Shown here: positions 32,575-42,728 of the stretch, piece after piece | Layout: the number at the start of each line of letters is the position of its first letter | Numbering within the stretch: position 1 is the first letter of the stretch | Assembly: GCA_030432295.1 (NCBI GenBank) | Contig: JAUIHI010000005.1 | Coordinates: forward strand, 62,001-126,000 | Length of the DNA stretch: 64,000 nt | Origin: Anaerolineae bacterium | GTDB lineage: Bacteria; Chloroflexota; Anaerolineae; Caldilineales; Caldilineaceae | Direction: 5' to 3' | Made by a program: the position numbers and the translations under genes | The notes under the pieces: generated by a model | What the model was told of the DNA's origin: nothing | The model's input: only the letters and a program-made list of their open reading frames with translations | Database searches by the model: none

Positions 32575-35097
32575 CTACAGCAAGAGCGCCTCAATTGCCT
32601 CGGTCGTCTCCGTGTCCTCCGGCGTCACATCCCGGTGGGCAATCGTCTCGAAGAAGTACTCGGCCCGTTCTTTGCCGTCGTCGCCCATCAGCTTGCGGTG
32701 ATCCACCTGAATCGTATCGCCGGGGACAAAGCGACCGGACAGAATCGCCTCGCTCAGCGGGTCCTGGATTTCGTTCTGGATCACCCGGCGCAGGGGCCGC
32801 GCACCGTAGTCCGGGTCGTAGCCCGCTTCGGCGATGGCCAGCCGGGCCGATTCGGCCAGGGCCAGTTCCATCTCCTGCTCGGCCAACTGCACCCGCAGCG
32901 TCTTCATCTCCAGTTCGACAATCTGGGTGATCTGTTCCTTCGTCAGACTGTGGAAAACCATAATTCCATCGAGCCGATTGATGAATTCCGGGCGGAATGT
33001 CTTCTTCAGCGCATCCATCACCCGCTTCTTCATCACCTCGTACTCATTCTCTTGCTTCGTCGTCTCATCGGCGTTGATGGTAAAGCCGAGGCCCTTCGAC
33101 CCCTGAATCAGTTTGGCACCCACATTGCTGGTCATAATCAGAAGCGCGTTGCGGAAGTCTACCCGACGGCCCTTGGCGTCCGAGAGATAGCCGTCTTCCA
33201 TAATCTGCAGAAGCATATTGAAGGCTTCGGGGTGGGCCTTTTCGATCTCGTCCAGCAGAATCACCGAATAGGGGCGACGGCGCACAGCTTCGGTCAGTTG
33301 ACCGCCTTCGTCGTAGCCCACATAGCCGGGAGGCGCACCCACCAGACGGCTGACGTTGTGGCGCTCCATAAACTCGCTCATGTCCAGTTTGATCAGCGCA
33401 TCTTCGCTGCCAAAAAGGAACTCAGCCAGAGTTTTGGTCAGGGCCGTCTTGCCGATGCCTGTGGGTCCCAGGAAGATAAAGCTACCGATGGGCCGCTTGG
33501 GGTCCTTCAGGCCCGCCCGTGCCCGGCGTACAGCCCGGCTGATGGCTTTGATGGGTTCTTCCTGGCCGATAATGCGTCGATGCAGCTCCGACTCCATATC
33601 TAGCAGGCGCACCTTCTCTTCCCCGGCCATGCGATGCACAGGCACACCCGTCCACATAGCCACCACCTCAGCGATGTCGTCGGGGGTGACGTGGGGGCGA
33701 TTGGTCACCTGCTGCCAGCCCTCCCGCAGTTTGTCCAGGCGGCTCTGCAACTCCACTTCCCGATAGCGCAGGTCGATGGCGTCGTCAAAGCGCTGGGTTT
33801 CCAGTGCCTCGTCCTTCTCCTTCTGCAAGCGGCGCAGGTCCATAAATGTCTCGCGCAGGCTGGCCGCGTGGGGGGCTTTGTACATCCGCACCCGGCTGCC
33901 TGCCTCGTCGATCAGGTCGATGGCCTTGTCCGGCATAAAGCGATCCGGGACATAGCGGGCGGCCAGATTGGCCGCGGCTTCCAGTGCGTCTTCGTTGATG
34001 ATCAGTTTGTGATGCTCTTCGTAGCGGCTTTTGATGCCCCGCAAAATCTCAATCGTATCTTCGATGCCCGGTTCTTCCACCAGAATCGGCTGGAAACGCC
34101 GTTCCAGGGCCGCGTCGGACTCGATGTACTTGCGATATTCGTCCAGCGTCGTGGCACCGATGACCTGCAACTCGCCTCGGCTCAGGGCTGGCTTGAGAAT
34201 GTTGGCTGCATCCACGCTGCTGCCCGCAGAACCCGCGCCCACCAGCATATGCACTTCATCGATAAAGAGGATCGAGCCGCTGGTGATGATTTCTTCGATC
34301 ACCTTCTTCAGCCGCTCTTCGAACTGGCCCCGGTACATTGTGCCAGCCACCAGACTGCCCACATCCAGCATCAGAATCCGTTTGTTGAGCAGTGTCTCCG
34401 GCACATCGCCTTCGATTACCCGCTGGGCCAGCCCTTCAATGATAGCGGTCTTGCCCACACCCGGTTCGCCGATCAGCGCCGGGTTGTTCTTGGTGCGGCG
34501 GCTGAGAATCTGGATGACCCGTTCGATCTCCTTCACCCGCCCGATCACCGGGTCCAGTTTGCCCTCTTCCGCGGCTGCGGTCAGGTCCATGCCCAACTGG
34601 TCGACCAGCGGGGTCTTGGACTCTTTCTTCTGCTTCTCTTTGGTCTGGGCCTGGCTTTGCAGCAGATTGCGCGCGGTCTGGGTGCGTACCCGGTCCAGGT
34701 TGATGCCCAGACCCCGCAGCACATTGACCGCAATGCCCTCACCTTCGCGTACCAGCCCCAGCAGCAGATGCTCAGTGCCGATGTAGTGATGGCCCATCAT
34801 CCGGGCCTCTTCCACGGCCAGTTCGATCACCCGTTTGGTGCGGGGGGCCAGGGAAGGTTTGCCAAAGGGGGCACGTTCTCCCCGGCCTACGGTGCGTTCC
34901 ACGGCCCGTACTACCTGGCCGGGCTCCACGCCCAACTCCTTCAGAACTTTGACTGCTACGCTATTTTCTTCGCGCACAAGCCCAAGCAGCAGGTGTTCGG
35001 TGCCGATGTAATTATGATTGAGACGTAACGCCTCTTCCTGGGCCAGGGTTAATACACGCCGTGCCCGTTTGGTAAAACGATCCAGTTTGTCAGACAT
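32575..35097 (-). CDS. clpC: ATP-dependent Clp protease ATP-binding subunit ClpC
   Basis: An 840-residue Hsp100 unfoldase that feeds ClpP. Two Clp N-repeats at about 1-150 ([20 protein letters not shown], then [20 protein letters not shown]), AAA1 with Walker A GEPGVGKT, a coiled-coil middle with a UVR-type segment around [20 protein letters not shown], and AAA2 with GPTGIGKT followed by [20 protein letters not shown]. The C-terminal D2-small domain is complete. Candidate promoter at 35261-35290. No ctsR, mcsA or mcsB gene is next to it, unlike in Firmicutes. Confidence 0.96.
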   Translation of the reverse strand: MSDKLDRFTKRARRVLTLAQEEALRLNHNYIGTEHLLLGLVREENSVAVKVLKELGVEPGQVVRAVERTVGRGERAPFGKPSLAPRTKRVIELAVEEARMMGHHYIGTEHLLLGLVREGEGIAVNVLRGLGINLDRVRTQTARNLLQSQAQTKEKQKKESKTPLVDQLGMDLTAAAEEGKLDPVIGRVKEIERVIQILSRRTKNNPALIGEPGVGKTAIIEGLAQRVIEGDVPETLLNKRILMLDVGSLVAGTMYRGQFEERLKKVIEEIITSGSILFIDEVHMLVGAGSAGSSVDAANILKPALSRGELQVIGATTLDEYRKYIESDAALERRFQPILVEEPGIEDTIEILRGIKSRYEEHHKLIINEDALEAAANLAARYVPDRFMPDKAIDLIDEAGSRVRMYKAPHAASLRETFMDLRRLQKEKDEALETQRFDDAIDLRYREVELQSRLDKLREGWQQVTNRPHVTPDDIAEVVAMWTGVPVHRMAGEEKVRLLDMESELHRRIIGQEEPIKAISRAVRRARAGLKDPKRPIGSFIFLGPTGIGKTALTKTLAEFLFGSEDALIKLDMSEFMERHNVSRLVGAPPGYVGYDEGGQLTEAVRRRPYSVILLDEIEKAHPEAFNMLLQIMEDGYLSDAKGRRVDFRNALLIMTSNVGAKLIQGSKGLGFTINADETTKQENEYEVMKKRVMDALKKTFRPEFINRLDGIMVFHSLTKEQITQIVELEMKTLRVQLAEQEMELALAESARLAIAEAGYDPDYGARPLRRVIQNEIQDPLSEAILSGRFVPGDTIQVDHRKLMGDDGKERAEYFFETIAHRDVTPEDTETTEAIEALLL

Positions 35098-35260
35098 TGA
35101 GTTTGCACCTCAGAAATAGCAACGATAGGGTTTTGCCCTCTCTTGCGTGGGCGACACAACTATACCAGCGATTCTGTAACCGCCGCCGTAACGGGTATTC
35201 CGCTTTCACCGGGAAAGCAGTGGAAGCTGTCAGCTTGTGTTACTACCCGTCTATGAATCT

Positions 35261-35290
35261 ATTGTACCGACCCATTGTAAGATTTGTCAA
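35261..35290 (-). promoter_or_regulatory. Candidate sigma-70-type promoter of clpC
   Basis: On the minus strand TTGACA (35285-35290) and TACAAT (35261-35266) are separated by 18 nt, about 160 nt upstream of the clpC start. An AT-rich surround supports it. No CtsR-type operator is visible. Confidence 0.6.
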
Positions 35291-35388
35291 TACGACAAAA
35301 CACCTCTGCAGAAATGCCGCGTGGATTGTGGTAGATTCCACGTGACTGACGCACAATCCAACTGTCGGGTTCCACTCGGCGGGAAACA

Positions 35389-35422
35389 AACGGCGCACCG
35401 GCAAAAAGGCCGGTGCGCCGTT
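35389..35422. terminator. Terminator downstream of rpsA
   Basis: AACGGCGCACCGGC (35389-35402) and its exact inverse (35409-35422) form a 14-bp stem with a 6-nt loop. On the minus strand a GTTTGTTT stretch follows. It lies 32 nt beyond the rpsA stop codon. Confidence 0.82.
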
Positions 35423-35453
35423 GGCAACCAATCTATTGAAATCTATGACTGAT

Positions 35454-36746
35454 TTAGGCGAATTCGGGAACAGCCTCTTCGTCCATCTCGGCCACTGCTT
35501 CGGTCTCGCTCGTGTCGTCGGTCGATGCCTCCGGGTTCTCGTCCAGAGGAACGATCTCCCAGTCGAACTCGTTTTCCTCGGGTTCCGGCAGGGCCTGCTT
35601 CAGGCTCAGACCCATGCGACGGCGCTCGATGTCGATGCGGATGATCCGCAAATCGAATTCGTCGCCCTCGGCCACAACCTCTTTGGGGTGGGCAATCCGG
35701 CGATCGGCCAACTCGCTGATGTGGATGAGACCTTCCACCGCGTCGTCGTCCAGACGGGCAAAAGCGCCGAAGTTGACCAGTTTGGTGATCGTGCCGCGCA
35801 CGACCTGTCCAACCTCGTACTTGTCGGCCACGGTCTCCCACGGCTCCGGCTGCATCCGGCGCAGGCTCAAGCCGATGCGCTTGCGTTCCAGGTCCACACT
35901 CAAAATCTGGACCTGGACTTTCTGGCCAATCTGAATGACCTCGCTGGGGTGGTTGACCCGGCCCCAACTCAGTTCGCTCAGGTGGATCAGGCCGTCGGCC
36001 CCGCCCAGGTTGACGAAAGCACCAAAGTCGGCCAGGCTGCTGACCACACCCTCGGCGGTGCCACCCTCCTTCAGGGATTCCAGCAGTTTCTCCTTCTGAG
36101 CCTGACGCCATTCGCGCATGGCCAGCCGCTCGGAAAGGATCAGCCGGTTGCGGCGGCGGTCCATGTCGATGACTTTGAAGCGCAGGGTTGTACCCACCAG
36201 TTTGCTCCAGCGTTCTTCCGGATCGATGTCCGTGCGCTGCATACTCTGGCTCTCGCTGCTCAATTGGCTGGCCGGTACAAAACCACGGACCTGACCAATC
36301 TTGATGATGACGCCGCCCCGGTTATAGCCGCTGATGACGCCTTCGTCGGTATCCTGATTTTCGAGCAATTTTTCGGCCAGAATCCAGTCCTCTTCGGCTT
36401 TGGCCTTAGAGATACTCAGCATCAGATTGCCATCTTTGTCTTCGCGCATGACATAGACAGGCACTTCGTCACCGACACGCAGACCGTTGAATTCATCGCC
36501 CAACCGATCCAGGTCCCGGCTTGATACAATACCTTCGGATTTGAATCCGATATCGACAAGCCATTCGCCCGAACGCTTGTCCACAATCGTGCCCTGTCGA
36601 ATGTCGCCCATGACAGGTGTCTTCATATAGGAGTCTTCAAACTCCTCCAGAAGCAATGCCATCGGGTGGTTTTCCATGTCGATTTCTGGCTCGCTGAAAT
36701 CAAACATGAAATGTGAGGGGTCCAAAACTGCCTGCTGTGTCTTCAT
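35454..36746 (-). CDS. rpsA: 30S ribosomal protein S1
   Basis: A 430-residue S1 protein with four S1 (OB-fold) repeats, fewer than the six in Escherichia coli but common outside Proteobacteria. The repeats begin near [57 protein letters not shown] and [20 protein letters not shown]; the third and fourth have the best RNA-binding FGAF signatures. The tail is acidic ([18 protein letters not shown]). The ATG at 36746 is chosen by the family, with GGAGGAAG upstream at a long spacing (about 13 nt). A promoter-like pair lies at 36825-36853. Confidence 0.92.
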   Translation of the reverse strand: MKTQQAVLDPSHFMFDFSEPEIDMENHPMALLLEEFEDSYMKTPVMGDIRQGTIVDKRSGEWLVDIGFKSEGIVSSRDLDRLGDEFNGLRVGDEVPVYVMREDKDGNLMLSISKAKAEEDWILAEKLLENQDTDEGVISGYNRGGVIIKIGQVRGFVPASQLSSESQSMQRTDIDPEERWSKLVGTTLRFKVIDMDRRRNRLILSERLAMREWRQAQKEKLLESLKEGGTAEGVVSSLADFGAFVNLGGADGLIHLSELSWGRVNHPSEVIQIGQKVQVQILSVDLERKRIGLSLRRMQPEPWETVADKYEVGQVVRGTITKLVNFGAFARLDDDAVEGLIHISELADRRIAHPKEVVAEGDEFDLRIIRIDIERRRMGLSLKQALPEPEENEFDWEIVPLDENPEASTDDTSETEAVAEMDEEAVPEFA

Positions 36747-36824
36747 AAGCTCGAAGCTTCCTCCAAAAAAATAGATTTGCATCACGGAAAACGTATTTAT
36801 ACTTTCGGCCCGGAATTTTTGTAA

Positions 36825-36853
36825 TACACAGTGTTTCCGGTTCCTTGTGTCAA
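36825..36853 (-). promoter_or_regulatory. Candidate promoter of rpsA
   Basis: On the minus strand TTGACA (36848-36853) and TGTGTA (36825-36830) with 17 nt between; TGTATT at 36823-36828 (19 nt) is an alternative -10. About 80 nt upstream of the rpsA start. Confidence 0.4.
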
Positions 36854-36951
36854 TCCCATAACTTTGCCTGGGAAAATCGGGCAAATCCTCAACAAACCGA
36901 TAGTTCCCCAAGCGCTGAACCGCTACAGTTGACGCTGACCTACAGTGGGGA

Positions 36952-37332
36952 TTAGTTTGCCAGGGCAACCGCCTCGATCTCGACCAGCGCGCCCAAAGGC
37001 AACGCTGCCACCTGCACAGTGCTGCGGGCTGGCGGTTCACCGCTGAATGCCTGGGCATAGATGCCGTTGACAGTGGCAAACTCGGCAATGTCTGTCAAGA
37101 AGATCGTCGTCTTGACGACCCGATCCATGCCCGACCCGCCCGCGGTCAACACCGCGGCCAGATTGGCCAGAACCTGACGGGTCTGCTCTTCAATGCCCAG
37201 ACGAAGCTGACCGGTCAACGGATTGATACCGATCTGTCCAGAGGTGAAGACAAACTGTTCAATTTTAACTGCTTGGGAATAGGGGCCGACTGCGGCAGGA
37301 GCTTTTTCTGTACTGATAACTGTTCGATTCAC
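36952..37332 (-). CDS. ridA: RidA family reactive-intermediate deaminase
   Basis: A 126-residue YjgF/YER057c/UK114 protein that probably hydrolyses reactive enamine/imine intermediates. [18 protein letters not shown] at the N terminus, [15 protein letters not shown], and the Arg-containing [20 protein letters not shown] (Arg is the key deaminase residue) are intact. The GTG at 37332 gives the usual length. A GTG at 37344 is 12 nt upstream and cannot be excluded. A strong promoter sits at 37447-37475. Confidence 0.9.
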   Translation of the reverse strand: MNRTVISTEKAPAAVGPYSQAVKIEQFVFTSGQIGINPLTGQLRLGIEEQTRQVLANLAAVLTAGGSGMDRVVKTTIFLTDIAEFATVNGIYAQAFSGEPPARSTVQVAALPLGALVEIEAVALAN

Positions 37333-37446
37333 AAACAATCTCACAAAGAACTAAGTGCGCTGTTCGGACTGCTGGTTTCCAGCGCAACGTAAAAGGAGGA
37401 AGTGTCGTTGCAGCAGTTGTGGGGCGCTGCAAAACCGACCTTTTCA

Positions 37447-37475
37447 ATTGTAATTGACCCTACACATAATGTCAA
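37447..37475 (-). promoter_or_regulatory. Strong sigma-70-type promoter of ridA
   Basis: On the minus strand TTGACA (37470-37475), 17-nt spacer, and TACAAT (37447-37452), about 105-115 nt upstream of the ridA start. The region between ridA and mreB (37345-37560) holds no credible gene. Confidence 0.7.
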
Positions 37476-37560
37476 ACAGCGAAACACAAAAAAACAACGA
37501 ATAACCTACTTCTGCTATTCAATCACCCATCGAGCCTCTCCGAGGCGGTCCAGGATCACT

Positions 37561-38574
37561 CTATGAATAGACGGTCGGCAAGCTGCGCCGCATAATTTCA
37601 TAGTTTTCCAGGGCCTGCCCAGCACCCAACGCCACGCAGGCCATCGGGTTCTCTGCCACATAGGCGGGCACACCGGTCTCGGCGGTAAAGAGACGGGAGA
37701 TATTGCGCAGTTGTGCACCCCCGCCGGTGATGACCATTCCCCGGTCGATAATGTCCGCGGCCAGTTCGGGCGGCGCTTTTTCCAGGGTAGCGCGCACAGT
37801 GCTGACAATCGCCTGCAGGGGTTCGCTCATGGCCTCGGTCACTTCGGCGCTGGTGATCTCAATCGTCTTGGGCAGACCATTTACCTGGTCCCGGCCACGC
37901 ACTTCCATGCGCCGTTCTTCTTCCAGGGGCAGGGCCGAACCGATGGCAATTTTGATCTCTTCAGCAGTCTGGTCGCCGATGAGCAGATTATATTTTTTGC
38001 GGATGTAGCTGGTGATCGACTCGTCCAACCGGTTGCCACCCACCCGCACACTGCTCCACACCACAATGTCATACATCGAGACAATCGCGGCTTCGGTGGT
38101 TCCGCCGCCCATATCCACCACCATATTGCCCGTGGGTGTGCCGATGGGCAGCCCCGCGCCATAGGCCGCGGCCAGGGGTTCGGGGATGAGATAGGCTGCA
38201 CCCGCGCCCGCCTGCATGGCCGCGTCGTGGACGGCCCGCTCTTCCACGCTGGTCACGCCGCGAGGGGTGCTGATCATCACTTTGGGTTTGAAGAGGGGAT
38301 TGAAGCGGCCTGCAATCGCTTTGATAAAATAGCGCAGCATGGCTTCGGTGACGACAAAATCGGCGATGACCCCATCCCGCATAGGGCGGGCGACTTCGAT
38401 GCTCTCTGGCGTACGGCCCAACATATCGTAGGCTTCGTGGCCGACAGCCACCATTTTGCTGTCTCGCGCCCGAATAGCCACCACAGAAGGTTCGTGCAGA
38501 ACAATACCCCGCCCACGCACATAGACGAGGACGTTGACTGTTCCCAAATCAATGCCGATTTGCTTTTCAAGCAT
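37561..38574 (-). CDS. mreB: Rod shape-determining protein MreB
   Basis: A 337-residue actin-like ATPase that guides cell-wall growth. The phosphate-1 loop [20 protein letters not shown], the phosphate-2 loop [17 protein letters not shown], and the adenosine motif [14 protein letters not shown] are complete. mreC/mreD are not adjacent. A -10/-35 pair lies upstream at 38662-38690. In this window it stands as a single gene between ridA and a GH3-like gene. Confidence 0.95.
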   Translation of the reverse strand: MLEKQIGIDLGTVNVLVYVRGRGIVLHEPSVVAIRARDSKMVAVGHEAYDMLGRTPESIEVARPMRDGVIADFVVTEAMLRYFIKAIAGRFNPLFKPKVMISTPRGVTSVEERAVHDAAMQAGAGAAYLIPEPLAAAYGAGLPIGTPTGNMVVDMGGGTTEAAIVSMYDIVVWSSVRVGGNRLDESITSYIRKKYNLLIGDQTAEEIKIAIGSALPLEEERRMEVRGRDQVNGLPKTIEITSAEVTEAMSEPLQAIVSTVRATLEKAPPELAADIIDRGMVITGGGAQLRNISRLFTAETGVPAYVAENPMACVALGAGQALENYEIMRRSLPTVYS

Positions 38575-38661
38575 AAAAGACTAATTCCCGATCGGAATTC
38601 CTAAACACACGACGTTCCACCGCCGAGGCCGTGGGCCACTGCTGTGGAACGCTGACACTTT

Positions 38662-38690
38662 ATTATAGCGGGTGGGAGAGTCAACGACAA
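38662..38690 (-). promoter_or_regulatory. Candidate promoter of mreB
   Basis: On the minus strand TTGTCG (38685-38690), 17 nt, and TATAAT (38662-38667), a perfect -10, about 88 nt upstream of the mreB start. Confidence 0.65.
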
Positions 38691-38712
38691 ATCGCTTGTG
38701 ACCGCGGGCGCA

Positions 38713-41700
38713 CTACTCCGTCTTCAATTGCAGCCAGACCATCGGGATCAGCATCCCGATAAAGACAACCCCCGCTGCACCCCAGGGGTAGAGATTGAGT
38801 TGCAGCCAGGTTCCGCCAGGAATCAGCCCCATCCCGTAGAGGATATAGACGCTCCAGCCTGTGATGGTGGCCCAGAGCAGACGATAGACCAGCATCTGCC
38901 GTGGCATCACCCGCACGAGAACGACGAGAAAGAGCGCCAGAAAGACCAGTTGGGTGATGGCGACCACTGCCAGCGTCAGGAGTGTGACCCGAGCCGTGGG
39001 TTTGGCCGGTGTGGCCGGTTCGATGACAATCACCGCTGTTGCTTCCGGGCTTGGGGTGGCGACGGGCGTCTCGGTGGGCGGGACTTCGGTGGGCGGGTTG
39101 GAGATGTTGATCTGGGCCAGGTCCTGGCCAGTCTGGATGCTGACTGAAATGCGGGTGCTGCGCATGGCATCCACACTGCTGGCTGTGATGTTGAGCGTTC
39201 CCGCCCGTTCCAGTGGAACAGCAATGCGGGCCATTCCATCCACAGTTGTGACAGGCTCGGCTGGCAGGGCCAGGTCTGCATCGCTGTAGATCAGGCGGAA
39301 GCTGACATTTGTGCCGTCGGGCGCGGGGTTACCGTTGCGGTCCACAATCGGCCCGGCCTCGATCTCCAAAATGTCGCCGAGGGCCACGGCGGCCTGGACG
39401 CTGACATCCGCGCCGGTGCGGTTGGCGACCACCTCTTTGTTCAGAATGTGCAGTTGGATCTGCTGCTCCGGGTCTGGTTCCAGCCGTTCGAGCAGATTTC
39501 CAAAACGTGTGCCCGGTGCGCTGACCGGGGGCGCGCCTGTGGCGGGCACAGCCCGGAAGAAAGCCCGCACAGCCGCATCCAGAAAGGAGTCCCCGGCGCT
39601 ATAGACGCCCAGATAGGCGGCAAGTTTGCTGATCTCTGTCGAGTCGAGATAGTAGGGCGCGTTGAGAGCCAGCACGACAATCCGCCCTCCCACCTGATCG
39701 CTGCGCAGCCGCAAGAATTGCTTCACCACATCGCTGTGTTCGAAGCGGGCCACATCCACATCGGCCATAGCAAATATCAGCCAATCCGCCTCTTCAATCG
39801 CGCTGTCCATTTCTGTGGTCTGGCTGGCCGGTGCCGTGTCGCTCAGAAAGCCGCTCAATTCTTCAAAGGTATAGCTGGTGATAGAATCGGCAGATAGTTG
39901 GCTTGTGGCCTCAGGGCCGTAAAGTTGCAGGATAATTCTCTCCAATGCGTCGGGCGGGGTTGCCTGCACAAAGGAACATCCGGGGCATTCGGCCAGGGAC
40001 CGGCTGTCAGAAAAGATCAGAATGCGATCGTTGGGTTGGGGGGCCTGGGGCAGGGTGTCGCTCAACCCCTGGGGGTCGGGGAAGAGGATTGTCAATGCCT
40101 CCCGGGCCACCTGTCCCACCAGCGCCTGGGCCTCGTCCCGGCTGTTGCCGGAGAGAACCCGCAAGTGATCGGGACGCACCAGCACATCGGCCAGGCTGAT
40201 GTTGACATTCGCCGCACTGGAGACTGGGGCTTCGTTTTCGACTGTCCCATAGAGCCGAAACTTCAAGCGCAAAATCCGGCGCAGGGAATTGTCCACCCGA
40301 GTCGCAAAGCTGGGGTCTCTGGTGTAGAGGTCCCGGAAGAAGAGAATCGTCTCTTTGATATTATTGCGGGCATCCGGCCACTGGTCGGTCAGAGAAAAAC
40401 GGGAGAGATAGAGCAGATCGTTGCCCGCCAAAAATGCGTCCAGTGCGATCTGTTTGCGTTGGAAGCGTTCCAACTTGGGGTCGTAGTAGCGGCGCACGGC
40501 AGGCAGGCCCAGGGCATCGCTCATCACCAGTCCACCCTGGCTGCGCCAGGCAGCGAACTCTTCCAGGGCCAGAATAGTGCTCAATTCCGTAGCCAGGCTG
40601 ATGGGCGGCGTGCGTTCCCGGCTGCCCTGAAAGCTGCTGTAGCGGATGTGGCCGGAGATCAGCCCTTCGGTGATGCCGGGGTCGCCGTTGCTACGCAGCA
40701 ACGCGGAGGGGGCGTTGGTGACACCGGCAAAAGGCAGCAGGTCTGTGCGGCGCAACTCTTGCAGGCTCTTTTGGATGGTTGCCACTTCTTCATCCGGGCG
40801 GCGGTCTGTTCCGCCCTGGCCGGGGAAATGGGAAGCCATTGTCGCGATCCGCTGCTCGCTGCCCTGGTGGATGCCGGTGATGTAGGCCCGCCCCAATCTG
40901 CCCACCCAATAGGGGTCCCCGCCGAAGCTCTGCACCCCCAGACCCGCGCCCGCGTCTGTCCGGGGCTGTTCCAGCACATCCAGCCCTGGCCCCAGCAGCA
41001 TATTGATCCCCACCGCGGTCAGCTCCCGCCCGACAATCGAGCCGATGCTTTCGACCAATTCCGGGTTCCAGGTTGCGCCCAGTGCCATCGGCGAAGGCAG
41101 GGAGGTGAATCCCTGGCGCAGGCTGGTACTGAGCAGATCGTCTCCCACCTGCTCCACGCCCACAAAGAGGGGCAGTCGTTGGGATATGCGTTGGAAGATG
41201 CCCAGATCGAGGGTGTCCGGTGCTGCCAGGAGCGCAGCCGGTGGATTGAGAGCCTGATCCGAGCGCAAATAGACCCCATAGGCCAGTGCCTGCAACTGGT
41301 TGGTCAGCGTGGCCACCTGGACCGGTGTATTGCTCCCATCCACATTGCTGAAATTCTGGTTTTCTGGATTGATAACAACACCGCCCACCCGGTATTCCTG
41401 GATCAGTTCGGCAATGTCGCTGGTTGTGCCCACCTGATTGCCCTGGAAATCGATGACAAAGAGTTGACCGACTCTGTCGGCTACGCTCATACCCGCGATG
41501 ATTCGGTTGATTTCCTGGGTCAGCAGTTCGTCGGGTCCGGGCGTGGGTGTGAGGGTGGGGGTCGGACTGGGTGTCAGTGGGATAGTGGGACTGGGCTGGG
41601 CCGTCTGGGTTTGCACGGCTTGGGCGGTGGCAGTCGCAAACGCCCGCAGTGCTTCTGTGATGGAGGTGCTGCTGCGGAGAGTGGGTATAGCGTCGATATC

Positions 41701-41919
41701 GCCTGGCGCTTCATCGAGCCGAGTTGGCGTGCTGGTTGGTGTGCCGGTTGGGGTGGGCGGAGTGTCCTGGGCCGATGCAATGTAGCTCTGGCTAAAGAGG
41801 AGAAGCAAACAGGCGAAAACGCCGACCATACCCATGCCAAGGGTAAGCAGACGGTTTCGTCGGGAGGGTGTCGTAATAGCGCGCGAGGAGAACGATCTGT
41901 TTCGATTCATCCATCGCAT
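38713..41919 (-). CDS. Large GH3-like extracellular protein with C-terminal membrane segments
   Basis: A 1068-residue protein. An N-terminal signal/anchor (about 24-50) precedes a TPTGTPTSTPT linker. A GH3 (NagZ-like) TIM-barrel follows from about 140: VGQLFVIDFQGNQV, FVGVEQVGDDLL, MASHFPGQGGTDRR, and GLVMSDALGLPAV, where GH3 enzymes carry the nucleophile Asp. The KH of the usual KHFPG and the His of the NagZ DSH loop are replaced (SHFPG; GGTDRRPDEE), so normal N-acetylglucosaminidase activity is doubtful. A GH3 C-terminal-like domain and an Ig-like segment follow (about 800-930), then a Pro-rich linker and about four membrane helices at the C terminus (about 950-1065). Start between 41910 and 41919 uncertain. 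Confidence 0.75.
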   Translation of the reverse strand: MRWMNRNRSFSSRAITTPSRRNRLLTLGMGMVGVFACLLLLFSQSYIASAQDTPPTPTGTPTSTPTRLDEAPGDIDAIPTLRSSTSITEALRAFATATAQAVQTQTAQPSPTIPLTPSPTPTLTPTPGPDELLTQEINRIIAGMSVADRVGQLFVIDFQGNQVGTTSDIAELIQEYRVGGVVINPENQNFSNVDGSNTPVQVATLTNQLQALAYGVYLRSDQALNPPAALLAAPDTLDLGIFQRISQRLPLFVGVEQVGDDLLSTSLRQGFTSLPSPMALGATWNPELVESIGSIVGRELTAVGINMLLGPGLDVLEQPRTDAGAGLGVQSFGGDPYWVGRLGRAYITGIHQGSEQRIATMASHFPGQGGTDRRPDEEVATIQKSLQELRRTDLLPFAGVTNAPSALLRSNGDPGITEGLISGHIRYSSFQGSRERTPPISLATELSTILALEEFAAWRSQGGLVMSDALGLPAVRRYYDPKLERFQRKQIALDAFLAGNDLLYLSRFSLTDQWPDARNNIKETILFFRDLYTRDPSFATRVDNSLRRILRLKFRLYGTVENEAPVSSAANVNISLADVLVRPDHLRVLSGNSRDEAQALVGQVAREALTILFPDPQGLSDTLPQAPQPNDRILIFSDSRSLAECPGCSFVQATPPDALERIILQLYGPEATSQLSADSITSYTFEELSGFLSDTAPASQTTEMDSAIEEADWLIFAMADVDVARFEHSDVVKQFLRLRSDQVGGRIVVLALNAPYYLDSTEISKLAAYLGVYSAGDSFLDAAVRAFFRAVPATGAPPVSAPGTRFGNLLERLEPDPEQQIQLHILNKEVVANRTGADVSVQAAVALGDILEIEAGPIVDRNGNPAPDGTNVSFRLIYSDADLALPAEPVTTVDGMARIAVPLERAGTLNITASSVDAMRSTRISVSIQTGQDLAQINISNPPTEVPPTETPVATPSPEATAVIVIEPATPAKPTARVTLLTLAVVAITQLVFLALFLVVLVRVMPRQMLVYRLLWATITGWSVYILYGMGLIPGGTWLQLNLYPWGAAGVVFIGMLIPMVWLQLKTE

Positions 41920-41966
41920 TGTACTTGGGCAGTCGGAGAGAGGTCAAACCGGGAGGGGAAGAGATT

Positions 41967-42003
41967 GGGGCTGAGTCGTGGCCGGGACGTTCGTCCCAGC
42001 CCC
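41967..42003. terminator. GC-rich hairpin after the small membrane protein gene
   Basis: GGGGCTG (41967-41973) pairs with CAGCCCC (41997-42003), and inside it GGGACG and CGTCCC pair around TT. It lies past the stop of the gene at 42030-42227 on the minus strand and upstream of the GH3-like gene. No T-run is seen. Confidence 0.45.
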
Positions 42004-42029
42004 CAGGCTCCGATCTAAAGTCCCATCTA

Positions 42030-42227
42030 TCAGTTCCGAATCACCAGTTGCAGGCCGAGCCAATAGGTGGCAACAACCCGGCCCATCACCTGGCCCGCAG
42101 GGCGCAAAATGTGTTTGGCGACCAATCGGGAGACAGGCCGAAAAATGAGCATAGCAAATAGCAGCACATTCAGCACAAAGCTAAATCCAAGCAAAGGCAA
42201 GATGACTTCAAGCATTTCCGATGTCAT
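42030..42227 (-). CDS. Small single-helix membrane protein of unknown function
   Basis: A 65-residue protein with one hydrophobic helix at about 7-30 (LPLLGFSFVLNVLLFAMLIF) and a basic, Arg/His-containing C-terminal half with two short amphipathic stretches. The ATG at 42227 is chosen because GGGGA lies 8 nt upstream. I do not recognise the family. It precedes the large GH3-like gene by about 110 nt on the same strand. Confidence 0.5.
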   Translation of the reverse strand: MTSEMLEVILPLLGFSFVLNVLLFAMLIFRPVSRLVAKHILRPAGQVMGRVVATYWLGLQLVIRN

Positions 42228-42487
42228 TGTTTTATTCCCCAATGTATCGTGTGTGTTAATTTGGTCCCTATTAGTACCACAATACTACCGACCGGCCAGG
42301 GAAATGCTGTCAAATGGCTGACAAGTCGTCAAGAAATGGCTGCTGTCCGAGGTGGGTAACCGGCAATGTAGGGGGATTTGCACGTTCATTGAAAGTGCCC
42401 CATCTGTAAATTAGTAGAGAACACTTCTGATGTATTCTGCCGGGATATCTTTGCGGTTGATAGTAGATAGCCAGGCGTTTGTGTGAC

Positions 42488-42673
42488 AGTCCGCAGGCAA
42501 TCCAGCGGGAAGTGGGGATGCGGGTGATGGAAGCCCTGGCCCAGGCCAGTGGCAGCAGTCGCCAGCCGGAGTTTCTCAGCAGCCACCCGAACCCGGATAA
42601 CCGGATTGAGAACATTCAGGCCGCGATTGAGGCCGCATTTCCCGATGGCTTGCCAGAGGGGTTGACGCCGTAA
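42488..42673 (+). pseudogene. Fragment of an M48-family peptidase C terminus
   Basis: About 60 codons read SPQAIQREVGMRVMEALAQA, then RQPEFLSSHPNPDNRIENIQ, which is the C-terminal part of M48 peptidases (PQAMxxVM...PEFLSTHPxPxNRIExI). The catalytic HExxH region and the rest of the gene are absent upstream. There is no Shine-Dalgarno before the only ATG. It therefore looks like a remnant left by a deletion, next to repeats. Confidence 0.65.
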
Positions 42674-42688
42674 AACCGTTGAAGCGTT

Positions 42689-42728
42689 AGAGCGTTGGAA
42701 CGTCGAACCCTGCGCCTTCCAACGCTCT
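42689..42728. terminator. Hairpin after the OmpR-type histidine kinase gene
   Basis: AGAGCGTTGGAA (42689-42700) pairs exactly with TTCCAACGCTCT (42717-42728), and the right arm reaches into the stop codon of the minus-strand kinase gene. The 16-nt loop is large for a terminator; it is also convergent to the M48 remnant. Confidence 0.6.

Larger units (their letters stand above)
35098..35453. other. Intergenic region between rpsA and clpC
   Basis: A 356-bp stretch. It contains the clpC promoter (35261-35290) and leader of about 160 nt, and the rpsA terminator (35389-35422). I see no gene. Confidence 0.55.

Noticed and set aside
32575-35097. CtsR-regulated clpC operon as in Firmicutes
   Set aside because: No ctsR, mcsA or mcsB gene flanks clpC, and no GGTCAAA tandem heptads are seen in the leader.
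37391-37566. Plus-strand frame of about 54 codons after AAAGGAGGA between ridA and mreB
   Set aside because: The codons look non-coding (many Lys/Arg/Gln from AT-rich promoter DNA), and the stretch overlaps the minus-strand ridA promoter. The good Shine-Dalgarno alone is not enough.
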